From UBA2160 sp964588665 (lineage in GTDB: Bacteria > Chloroflexota > Dehalococcoidia > Lucifugimonadales > UBA1123), in the NCBI GenBank assembly GCA_964588665.1, contig CAZPQQ010000048.1, positions 1 through 24,210 on the forward strand: DNA of 24,210 nucleotides. Reading direction: 5' to 3'. Under the pieces are notes generated by a model. It worked only from the letters and a program-made list of their open reading frames with translations. It did no database searches and was not told the origin of the DNA. This document shows positions 1 to 7,308 of this stretch, in pieces. The position numbers and the translations under genes were made by a program. Positions within the stretch are counted from its first letter, which is position 1; each line of letters begins with the position of its first letter.

Positions 1-54
1 AGTCTCTCTTAATTCTCAGGCCCAAATGTGTCCCACTTTCGCTGACGGTCTACA
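1..54 (-). mobile_element. Insertion sequence terminus (partial, runs off left edge)
   Basis: Read on the minus strand from 54 down, the DNA begins TGTAGACCGTCAGC, continues with AAGTGGGACACATT, and carries TTAAGAGAGACT at the window edge. The fdhA reading frame loses homology exactly at 54/55, after the residues GSDASSN, where a His-Pro would be expected. The same kind of terminus appears at 24158. A TGT start and an imperfect terminal repeat of about 30 bp fit the IS481 or IS21 families of DDE transposases, but no transposase is inside the window, so the family is unresolved. A target duplication cannot be tested from one end. Confidence 0.65.
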
Positions 55-1205
55 GTTCGAGCTCGCGTCGGAGCCGACGATGACCAGACAGCCCGCCTCC
101 TCGTAGTCGACGTACGAGTTCGACGTCGCCCCGCTGCCCAACGCTGTCAACATCGCTTCGACCGAGGGCGAATGGCAAAGGCGAGTACAGTGGTCGATGT
201 TGTTGCTCTGCAGAACCAGCCGAGCGAACTTCTGCTGTACGTAGCCGTCCTCGTTCGTCGCTTTGGCGGAGCACAGGGTTCCGAACGCGTCGCCTCGATA
301 CGACGCGAGACGCTCCGCGACGTATCGAGCGCTTCGTCCCACGCAACCGGCGTCAGCTCGCCGTTTTTCCGCACCAGCGGCGTCTTGATCCGATCTTCGT
401 GGTTCACGAACGAAAAGCCGAACCGACCTTTCACGCACAACATCCCCAGGCCTGACCGGTTGTTAGGGTCGTCCAGCACTTCGAAGATGCGGTCGTCGGA
501 GTCGACCTTCGCCTTGATTCCGCACCCGACTCCGCAGAACGGACACACGGTGGTCACCGTCCGTACGGGGTTTGGCCGAGGAGCGGCGATCTGAATCGCG
601 CCGGTCGGGCAGGTGGCAACGCACGATCCGCAGGTCGTGCAGACAGAGTCGACCAGCGGACGATCCATAAACGTGCCGATCCGGGTTGTTCGTGCAGCGC
701 CGAGGACATCGATGGCGCCGATGAACTGGTGTCCGTCCTGACACGCCCGGGCGCAACGTCCACAGAGGATGCAAGCATCCATGGCGATGCTGAATACCGG
801 ATTGCTGGCGTCCGTCGCCTCCCTGGTTCGGCCCTGCCAACGTGCGCCGTCGATGCCGTACCGCTTGGCCGCGACAGTCAGCTCGCGGAGCTCCGGCGAC
901 GGTCCCCCGCCCTGCTCAGGCAACATCCCCAACGTGAGCTCCAGCACGCCTCTGCGTACCGAGTTCAATTCGGGCGTGTCGGTGCGGATGCTCATGCCGG
1001 CCGTTGCCGGGGTGGAGCACGACGCCGGGAATCCGCGAACCCCGTCGACCTGCACGAGACACGTGCGGCAGGCCCCGATCGGCTTCATGTCGGGGTCTTT
1101 GCAGAGTTGGGGGACGTACGTGCCCGAGGCGTTGATCGCGTCCAACACCGATGCGCCTTCGGCGGTCGAGAACTCGCTTCCGTTGATCGAGATTGTGATG
1201 CTCAT
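55..1205 (-). pseudogene. fdhA: NAD-dependent formate dehydrogenase, alpha subunit (frameshifted, truncated by IS)
   Basis: This is the molybdopterin subunit of a cytoplasmic formate dehydrogenase, which oxidises formate to CO2 and passes electrons through Fe-S clusters to a NuoF/NuoE-type NAD module. From the N terminus it shows a [2Fe-2S] ferredoxin (CKDPD, then GACRTC), two [4Fe-4S] motifs (CILCGRCARAC and CTTCGSCVATCP) and a MopB cluster motif (CPFCGVGC, then MLCVKG). After a frame change near 324 the next frame gives YVAERLASYRGDAFG and then HCTRLCHSPSV. That Cys aligns with the catalytic Sec/Cys of formate dehydrogenases, so this is the Cys type. GCTCGATACGTC lacks one base relative to the expected Asp-Tyr codons. 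About 390 of roughly 900 residues remain before the IS end. ATG 1205 was chosen over TTG 1223 because a GGCGGG lies upstream of it and the family N terminus fits. The His-Cys3 ligands are missing. Confidence 0.85.
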
Positions 1206-1263
1206 GTCGCGATGACCCGCCAATTCGGCCGGTCCACGGCCGCAGAGTTGTGGCCAGACGGTG

Positions 1264-1307
1264 CCCCTTCGGCAAGCTCAGAGCCTGCCCTGAGCTTGCC
1301 GAAGGGG
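1264..1307. repeat. Perfect 18-bp inverted repeat (REP-like hairpin)
   Basis: CCCCTTCGGCAAGCTCAG at 1264-1281 is matched exactly by its reverse complement at 1290-1307, with an 8-base loop. Sequences of this CTTCGGCAAGCTCAG type are, from general knowledge, dispersed intergenic repeats in many environmental bacterial genomes and often yield spurious peptides such as PFGKLRAGSELAEG. It sits between fdhA and the nuoF-like gene, a spacing of 232 bp that is unusual inside such an operon. It could fold in RNA and act as a terminator or an mRNA stabiliser, but no T run follows. Confidence 0.8.
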
Positions 1308-1355
1308 CGAACGGAATGAGCAGGCTCAGGACGCAAGAGTGGAGGGCGTGGTATT

Positions 1356-1382
1356 CCCGTTCGTGGTGAGCCTGTCGAACCA
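1356..1382. repeat. Second dispersed-repeat unit (GGTTCGACAGGCTCACC type)
   Basis: On the minus strand this reads GGTTCGACAGGCTCACC followed by ACGAACGGG. It is the companion form of the dispersed repeat family seen just upstream. A degenerate unit (GAGCAGGCTCAGGACG) lies between the two at about 1317-1332. The three together suggest a small repeat cluster inserted between two genes of one operon. No coding capacity is apparent. Confidence 0.6.
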
Positions 1383-1437
1383 CCGGCGCGCGCCAGCACT
1401 GGGCACGATTCTTCTGGACTTCCCTGCACCGGGGCCA

Positions 1438-3045
1438 TCAACTGACCATCGCCGCGAATTCGTCGCCGAAGAAGCGCAAAGCGCTCAGAACCGGGTTCCC
1501 CGCGGCCTGCCCAAGCCCGCAGAGGGACGCGGCGTTGACGACCTTGGCCAACGTCTCCAGCTCTTCCAGGTGACGCTTTGTGCCGCGACCGCCGACGATC
1601 GCGTCCAGCAACTCCACCATTCGTGGAGCGCCTTCACGACAGGGTGTGCACTTCCCGCACGACTCGCTGGCGTTGTAGGCCGCCAGTTCGGATACGACTT
1701 CCACCGGGTCGGCGCGATCATCGAGCACGACGACGCCGCCGGCTCCCAGCATGACGCCGGATTCGTGGAGCATTCCGGGATTGATAGGAAGGTCGAACAT
1801 CGATTCCGGCAGGAGTCCGCTCGAAGGGCCGCCCACACCGGCGAACGCGATTGTGGATCCGTCCGTCGGACCGGCGCCGATGTCGAACACAATCTGCCTC
1901 AGCGTCGTGCCGAATGGAATCTCGACAACTCCGGGCCTCTTGAGCACCCCGCTAAGGCTGACGATCTTAGTTCCGGCGCCGTCGTCGGTCCCGATAGCCG
2001 CGAACACGTCTGGTCCTTCGCTGAGGACGAACGGCACGCTTGCGAGGGTCTCGACGTTGTTGATGACCGTTGGTCTGCCCCAAAGACCTGCTTCTGTCGG
2101 GAACGGCGGCCTCAGTCGAGGCTCGCGACGGTATCCCTCCATGGTGTTGATCAGCGCGGTCTCCTCGCCGCAAACGTACCCGCCCGCGCCCCGGACTATG
2201 TCCACGCTCAAGTTAAAGTCCGTTCCCAAGACCGAGTCGCCGATGAGGCCGTGCTTGTTTGCTTGGTCTATGGCGCACCGCATTCGGTCGGCGGAGAGGT
2301 GGGCTTCCGCATTTACGTAGAAGGTCGCTTCAGAGACATCGGACGCGTAGGCGGCGATGATGGCGCCTTCCAACACTCGATGGGGGACGCCATCCATCAG
2401 ATGTCGGTCCTTGAACACTCCCGGTTCGCCTTCCTCGGCGTTGACGATTAAGTGTCGTCGCGCGCCAGCCGCCTTCCGGGCGGCTTCCCACTTGGCCGCC
2501 GCTGGAAAGTAGGCGCCGCCTCGGCCTCGGAGTCCCGACGCCGTGACCTGTTGTGTCACTTCCTCTGGGGTCATCTCCAACGCCCGAGCCAGCCCCGAGT
2601 AACCGCCGGTCGACACATACGCGTCAATGCTCGTGGGATCGATGATGCCTGCTCCGGCCAGTGCGAGCCGATGTTGGCTTTCGAAGAAGTCGTCAGTGTC
2701 TACGGCGCTCGATTCGGGCCCGGTTTCCGATGCTTCGACGATGCGTGCGACATCGCGCAACTCCACACGGCTGAATCGTTGCGATCCGCCGGACGCGTGG
2801 ATCAACGTCACCACCGGGGCGTCGAAGCAGGCGCCGTCGCAGCCAGCCACTGTAAGAGGAACCGACTCGGCCAACGCGGCCTGCAACCGCTCGGCAACCG
2901 TGTCCGCTCCGACCGCGATCGAGCAATGCCCGACCTGGACCGTCGCACGAATCGCGATATTGTCGCCAACCGATTTCCCGTCGTTTCGGAGTCGTGCGAG
3001 AGACTCTGCCAGTTCTCGATATGAGGCCGCGGCTCGGCCGGTCAA
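1438..3045 (-). CDS. nuoF: NuoF-like NADH-binding subunit (formate dehydrogenase beta / diaphorase)
   Basis: This is a 535-residue flavoprotein of the NuoF/HoxF/FdsB family. It binds NAD(H) and FMN and passes electrons between the pyridine nucleotide and Fe-S clusters. An N-terminal thioredoxin-like [2Fe-2S] segment (VGHCSIAVGA, then GCDGACF) is followed by the flavin/NADH core with SGLRGRGGAYFP, NAEEGEPGVFKD and GGYVCGEETALI. An SLBB-like region comes next, then a C-terminal [4Fe-4S] motif (ESCGKCTPCREG with a later LCGLG). The frame is intact. The start is a TTG at 3045 whose bases overlap the stop of the NuoE-like gene (TTGA), which indicates translational coupling. It lies between nuoE and fdhA, so it most likely formed the NAD module of formate dehydrogenase rather than of complex I. 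With both neighbours broken, its function is doubtful. Confidence 0.93.
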   Translation of the reverse strand: MTGRAAASYRELAESLARLRNDGKSVGDNIAIRATVQVGHCSIAVGADTVAERLQAALAESVPLTVAGCDGACFDAPVVTLIHASGGSQRFSRVELRDVARIVEASETGPESSAVDTDDFFESQHRLALAGAGIIDPTSIDAYVSTGGYSGLARALEMTPEEVTQQVTASGLRGRGGAYFPAAAKWEAARKAAGARRHLIVNAEEGEPGVFKDRHLMDGVPHRVLEGAIIAAYASDVSEATFYVNAEAHLSADRMRCAIDQANKHGLIGDSVLGTDFNLSVDIVRGAGGYVCGEETALINTMEGYRREPRLRPPFPTEAGLWGRPTVINNVETLASVPFVLSEGPDVFAAIGTDDGAGTKIVSLSGVLKRPGVVEIPFGTTLRQIVFDIGAGPTDGSTIAFAGVGGPSSGLLPESMFDLPINPGMLHESGVMLGAGGVVVLDDRADPVEVVSELAAYNASESCGKCTPCREGAPRMVELLDAIVGGRGTKRHLEELETLAKVVNAASLCGLGQAAGNPVLSALRFFGDEFAAMVS

Positions 3046-3519
3046 CGGGCACCCGCTTGTGCGACGATCGCGGCAGCCGATTCAGGCGCTGCCCTGCCCT
3101 GCCAGCGTCCGTCGACATGGATTGCCGGGGCCAGTGCGCACAGGTGGCCGCAGGCCGATGTTTCCAGCGCAACGGCGGCATCATTCGACTCGGCATGGGC
3201 TCTTGAGCCGGTTGCAGATTCGAGGGCGACGACGATGTCGTCCGCCCCGTTGGCGATGCAACTCAATCCGGTGCACACGCGAATGACCCGAGCGTCCGAC
3301 CTCTCGATCCGTAGCTCGCTGTAGCTTGTAGCAGCTCCGTAGACTTCGCTGGAGGGTATCCCAAGGGTCCATGCCGTTACTTCGATGGCCCCCAGGCAGA
3401 TGGCCGAATCGATCATGGATGTGGTGCAACGCTGGAAGAAGTTCTCCGCGGCTCCGAGAGAATCGTCGGCGCAGATCGGCGCGTAGGTCTTCTCTGTCGG
3501 GTTTCGTCTCGGGTGTCAC
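3042..3519 (-). pseudogene. nuoE: NuoE-like [2Fe-2S] subunit (frameshifted)
   Basis: This is the thioredoxin-fold [2Fe-2S] subunit that partners NuoF in NAD-linked dehydrogenases. The first frame starts at GTG 3519 behind AGAGG at 3527-3531 and gives RGELLPALHHIHDRFGHLP, the usual NuoE N-terminal helix. Homology then moves to another frame, GAIEVTAWTLGIPSSEVYG, and runs to the stop at 3042 with the ligands CTGLSC and CGHLC. The switch falls in a run of five C (3389-3393 on the plus strand): one extra base or two missing bases would restore one protein of about 159 residues. A homopolymer is a typical site for both real slippage mutations and sequencing error. It is the first gene of the nuoE-nuoF-fdhA cluster. 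Confidence 0.82.
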
Positions 3520-3759
3520 AACCTAGCCTCTCGTCATCGATGTCTCGGCCGTCGCAACGGCGCTGCCAACGTGCGAGACGCGGCCGGAACATATACGGAG
3601 CGCGCGTTGCGGAAGTTGGGTCTGCAGGCGCCGGACGATGCAGTGGATAGGATCTGATCACAGGATGAGGGAGAGAGATGCGACCGGCGTCAAAACAAAC
3701 GATCGTCGAGAAGCTGTTTGAGGCGCCACGTCCCGTCCACGGCTGAACAGGTGTAAGTC

Positions 3760-3842
3760 GAGCCTGTGTCCTCATCCCTGCCACCCATGGCCGCAGTCCA
3801 TCGCTGACACCGTTGACCGAACCACCACCAGGACACAGGCTC
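3760..3842. repeat. 13-bp perfect inverted repeat around a 57-bp spacer
   Basis: GAGCCTGTGTCCT (3760-3772) is the exact reverse complement of AGGACACAGGCTC (3830-3842). The spacer has no long frame. It could be a small non-autonomous element, a long-range hairpin in the leader of the minus-strand operon, or a chance relic. Flanking target duplications are not obvious. Confidence 0.6.
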
Positions 3843-3893
3843 TTTGGAGCGGCTCCGCAGCCGTTTCGGTCTGCATGTAGACTACCTTTTTAT

Positions 3894-3915
3894 TGCATAA
3901 TTAGCAACTAATGCA
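3894..3915. promoter_or_regulatory. A+T-rich palindrome, possible operator
   Basis: ATTAG-CAA-CTAAT (3900-3912) is a perfect 5-bp-arm palindrome, flanked outside by TGC and GCA, and overlapping a TTGC-N7-GCAA pair. The tract is much richer in A+T than its surroundings. Sites of this shape are bound by MarR/TetR-type regulators, but no such regulator is in the window. It lies about 380 bp upstream of nuoE and just beyond the MFS stop codon. Confidence 0.35.
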
Positions 3916-3958
3916 GTGAGAGGTATTCCCTTGGATCAGTCGATTCCGGATAGGGCAG

Positions 3959-5200
3959 TTACGTCTGGTTTCGAAGCCGTTTCGATACAATGGCAAACGG
4001 CATCGCAAAAGCCAGCCCGGCGACCCCCATTGCGAGCATTGCAGTCGTCACCGACGTCACTCCCGCGAGCCAGCCGACCGCCAGGCTTGACGCCACGACG
4101 AACCCGTGGCCGTATCGTTGGAGGCTCGTCACCCTTCCGCGAAGCTCGTCCGGCGTCAGCGTCTGGATCAACGTCCCTGACGTGGTGCGAAAAGTCGTCT
4201 GGCTTCCGGCAAAGACGGCGATCCCAACCAATGCCGCTGGGAGCCATATGGCCTGAGACAGGACAAGGGCGAGACTGCAACTGATGATAGCCGTCGCCAA
4301 ACATACTCTCCCGCGGCCATATACGAATCCAAACGACGCCACGGCCACCGCCATGATCAGACCGCCCATTCCGCTGGCCGCCATCATGTAGCCTCCGACA
4401 TCGGCGCCTTTGCCCAGCACCTCCGACGTGAATACGGGGAGCAGAAACATCACCGGCTGCAGAGCGACGTTCGGCACAAGCGTCAGCATGATAACCAGGA
4501 ACAGGACGCGATTCCCGGACCAAACGAACCTCAGCCCTTCAGCCAGGTCCGACACCATCCCACCCACTCCCGACGCGACGCTCTTTCTGGGCGTGGTGTA
4601 CGGAGTTTTCATCGGCAGGTAAGCCAGGATCATGCCGATGTACAGCATCGACTCGATCGTAAAGTTCCAGAAGAAACCCAGTGTCGCCACGATGATGCCG
4701 CCGACGAACGGCCCGATCATTCGAGTGCCGGGTATCGTGAGTACGTTTGCGGCGTATGCGTTGATCATCGCCTCGCGAGGCACGGTGTTGGCGATCAGCG
4801 CCTGTCGCATCGGCTGACTCACGGACAGGCACGCGCCGCTGACGATCGCGTATGCGTAGACATGCCACACGGCGATGGCGTCAGACCGGACCAGAAACGC
4901 GAAGGCGAACGCGAAAACCGCCATGAACGCCTGGATGTAGATCACCAGCTTGCGCCGGTCGATCCTGTCGCCCAGAACGCCGCCTCAAGGACCGACCAGG
5001 AGTCCCGGCAGCGTGTTGATGCCGCCGACGGTGACGACCAGCATCGAGGACGCGGAAGATCCTTCGGTGAGGTGATGGATCAGCCAGCCGAGCGACAGCA
5101 GTTGCAGCCACTGGGCTGTGTTGGCGCAAAAGTTCCCGGTCCAAAGAAACCGGTAATCCCGATACCCTGCCCAGGCGTCGAACGTCCTGGGCCTCGGCAA
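3959..5200 (-). pseudogene. MFS transporter, MFS_3/EntS-like exporter (in-frame TGA)
   Basis: This is an integral membrane efflux transporter of the major facilitator superfamily, of the kind related to enterobactin exporters (PF05977-like). One frame runs from TTG 5200 (YRDYRFLWTGNF, a typical start of the first helix) to TAA at 3959, about 413 residues and the usual length, with many hydrophobic helices. It is interrupted by a TGA at 4985-4987, inside the conserved loop after helix 2: LLVGP, stop, GGVLGDRIDRRK. The P-x-GG...DR..RR motif continues perfectly in the same frame after the stop, so a single base substitution explains the break. TGA ends other genes in this window (nuoF-like, secA), so recoding is unlikely. 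The substrate cannot be told. A separate start at 4945 could give only a truncated protein. Confidence 0.85.
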
Positions 5201-5305
5201 CCTGGTGGTGAATCTCTGACCTATAGCGTTGCTCTTCCTACACCGCGTTGGACCGGCACAAAGCTTACTACAATCGGGGGGCGCGAACGATGCAGGGCAA
5301 CCTGC

Positions 5306-5334
5306 TTGTACCGGCTACGTACAGTTGCTAGAAT
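5306..5334 (+). promoter_or_regulatory. Sigma70-type promoter of the NYN gene, apparently leaderless
   Basis: TTGTAC (5306-5311), a 17-base spacer and TAGAAT (5329-5334) form a good promoter. Only six bases separate the -10 from the ATG at 5341, so transcription should start at or next to the A of the start codon. No Shine-Dalgarno sequence lies before the ATG, which fits a leaderless transcript. Confidence 0.6.
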
Positions 5335-5340
5335 CGCTCC

Positions 5341-6227
5341 ATGGCTAAAACTACCCGAACTGCAACGAACCATCGAACCGGAATTTACGTAGACGTTCAG
5401 AATCTTCAGGAGATCGCCCGCGAGCTCCTCTCCATCTTGATCAGCCGCTGGCCCGACGTCATGCCCAAGCCCTCGGCGCTCAATCTTTATGTGAGGGCCG
5501 ACCATCAGCAGCCATGGAGGGTGTGGGCGACGCACCAATTCAGCGACCTTGAGGTCACGGTCAAGGGCGTTCAGCACTACAGCCTGGCCGCTACGAAGAA
5601 CGCCGCCGACATGGCGATTGCGGTGGACGCCATCGCCGACCTGCTGCACGATCGCATCAGCCACGTCGCGATGGTCAGCGACGACTCGGATTTCATTGCC
5701 CTCTTCGCCAAACTTGCGGAAGAGGTCGAAGACCAGTCGAAAGATTTCGATCGAGTTCCGTTCCTGTGGGTTCTGACGGACAGACGTGACGCCAAGTCGG
5801 CGCTGCTCAAGGAGTTCTTCCCCTGGGAGTACCTGCACGTGGTGGACCGGTCATTGCCACCCGTCGAATTCGACGACGACATCTCCGACAACGATGGACA
5901 AGGTATCCTAGACGGCTCCACTGGCGAGCCGGCTCAAGCTGACCTCGAAGATGCGATGCCCGTCGGGACTGTCAACGAGCAGATCGCCTTGCTTTTGGTT
6001 CGCGAGATGCCGGTGGGCAAATTCAAGAGCACGGATTGCCAGTACATCATTCGCGAAAACTTCCCAGGGCATACGTTGTCTGGGCCGACGGGCCGGCATT
6101 CGGGCAGATATTCCGACGGGAGATTCTCCCGATTCTCGAAGACTGGGGTTGCCGAGAGATCGGGAATCAACGCCCTCGCCAATACGAGATCACGCACGAA
6201 GCCAAGAGTCTTCTCACTCAGGACTGA
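5341..6227 (+). pseudogene. NYN-domain (LabA/DUF88-like) protein, frameshifted near the C terminus
   Basis: The NYN domain is a PIN-like fold found in putative RNases. Residues 14-170 show its marks: GIYVDVQNL with the first acidic residue, then ADMAIAVDAI, then HVAMVSDDSDFIALF. An acidic linker leads to a second segment (VNEQIALLLVREMPVGKF) that looks like a small winged-helix or LOTUS-type domain. The original frame after about 6083 turns into Arg/Ser-rich nonsense. An alternative frame gives WADGPAFGQIFRREILPIL and YEITHEAKSLL, ending at TGA 6225-6227, and this is clearly the natural continuation. A single missing base somewhere in 6060-6083 accounts for it. Repaired, the protein would have about 295 residues. 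It stands alone behind its own promoter and converges with the next gene, and no substrate can be assigned. Confidence 0.75.
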
Positions 6228-6240
6228 GGCGCCGAGCGCC
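6228..6240. terminator. Short hairpin between convergent genes
   Basis: GGCGC-CGA-GCGCC directly follows the natural stop of the NYN gene, within the 44-bp gap to the convergent gene. The stem is only five base pairs and no T run follows, so this is a weak terminator candidate for either direction. Confidence 0.25.
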
Positions 6241-6271
6241 CCTGCACGCCGTGGGTAAAGCGGAGTGTTCG

Positions 6272-7108
6272 CTAGGGCGATTCGCCGCCGAACACCTGCT
6301 GCTTGCCCGCATGCAGATATTGAGTGGCGATGTAGATCAGTGGCTTTCGCGCGGCAGTGAACTCCCCTTTCAGCGACCCGAATACGTCTGCAAGGTCCAG
6401 CGTACGCGCGGTCGGGTGTTGCTGCGCCATCCCGTAGAACCTGCGCCCGTCCCGCTCGTAATCTTCCATCGTCCGACGATTTCGCGTCGATCGCGGCAGC
6501 TCGCCGGTTCTCCCCGCGTCGGTCTTACTGTAGCTTCGTAGGGCGTGATCGGGAAAGACGCCTGTAACGAACAGGCAAACGTCCGCAATACGCTTGTAGT
6601 ACGAGAACCGTTCCATCGGCTCGACAGTGGCGGCGAACCGAACCAAGCTGTCGACGTCCATGTCGTTGTATCGAATCCGCCTCCGAATGCCGCGCCTCAC
6701 ACGAACCGGGACGACGTAGCTGTGTACGCGAGTGAACGACGCCAACATGGAGGCCAGGTATTCGATCACCTGAGGTCGCTTCAGAAGCTCCAACACGTCG
6801 TCGGTGTCGAACACGGGGATGCGTTCGCGGCCGGACCGTTCGAGGGTGTGGGTGGCCGTTTGCAGCTCCCGATGCGCCCTCCGCAAAAGCACTTCGAAGT
6901 AGAGCGAGGGCGACAGGTGAAGAAATATCTCTTCGTCGTTCATGACCTGATCGAAGAGCCCGTCGTCGCCAACCATTGCCGCCCTGAACTCGGGGTCGTC
7001 TTGGATCAACCTCTTGAGACGCTCCGGAGCATCCGAGCTCGGGGCCGCGGCGTCAATGATGAAGTCCAGGTCTTTGTCCGGAATCCACCCGTGCGGCTGC
7101 GACGTCAT
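6272..7108 (-). CDS. Conserved-looking hypothetical protein, 278 aa
   Basis: I do not recognise this family. The frame is clean, starts at ATG 7108 behind a strong AGGAGG eight bases upstream, and ends with TAG. The protein is soluble, with no signal peptide or membrane segment, and rich in charged residues. Visible features are an acidic segment (NDEEIFLHLSPSLYFEVLL) near residue 60, a central basic patch (VRVRRGIRRRIRYNDMD), an aromatic segment (MERFSYYKRIADVCLF) and a C-terminal stretch with GMAQQHP and YIATQYLH. It converges on the NYN gene and lies 200 bp from the prs stop, so it is likely transcribed alone or by read-through from prs. Its function is unknown. Confidence 0.75.
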   Translation of the reverse strand: MTSQPHGWIPDKDLDFIIDAAAPSSDAPERLKRLIQDDPEFRAAMVGDDGLFDQVMNDEEIFLHLSPSLYFEVLLRRAHRELQTATHTLERSGRERIPVFDTDDVLELLKRPQVIEYLASMLASFTRVHSYVVPVRVRRGIRRRIRYNDMDVDSLVRFAATVEPMERFSYYKRIADVCLFVTGVFPDHALRSYSKTDAGRTGELPRSTRNRRTMEDYERDGRRFYGMAQQHPTARTLDLADVFGSLKGEFTAARKPLIYIATQYLHAGKQQVFGGESP

Positions 7109-7308
7109 GCTGTCGGCCTCCTCAAATCCATCGAGGGCCGAGCGCCGGGCCTCCCAACCTCACACACAATCCAGAGGACTCGTGCACATTCTGGGAACAG
7201 AAACGGCCGCAAAGCTGCTTAGACAGGAATGGGACGGCCCGATGAGAACGGCCACGTGGGAACACAGGCGCCATGGGGCGCGCATCGGCGCATGTGTCGC
7301 GATCACGG

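Larger units (their letters stand above)
3520..3958. other. Intergenic gap of 439 bp without a recognisable gene
   Basis: No reading frame here resembles a known protein. It must hold the promoter of the minus-strand nuoE-nuoF-fdhA cluster, but I could not find a convincing -35/-10 pair near 3519. It contains a 13-bp inverted repeat pair (3760-3772 and 3830-3842) and an A+T-rich palindromic stretch near 3894-3915, both listed separately. It may include remains of a lost gene. Confidence 0.6.

Noticed and set aside
1339..2451. 370-codon plus-strand ORF opposite the nuoF-like gene
   Set aside because: It is the antisense of a clearly conserved protein; long antisense frames are expected in G+C-rich DNA.
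3042..3045. Programmed frameshifting as the reason for the nuoE and fdhA breaks
   Set aside because: Neither site shows a slippery heptamer with a downstream structure, and related subunits are normally encoded in one frame.
3413..3784. 123-codon minus-strand ORF overlapping the nuoE start
   Set aside because: It is Arg/Pro-rich, has no recognisable motif, and overlaps the better-supported nuoE frames.
4985..4987. TGA recoded as an amino acid (alternative genetic code)
   Set aside because: The nuoF-like gene, secA and the 238-aa gene end in TGA at the proper family length, and no other conserved gene contains an in-frame TGA.
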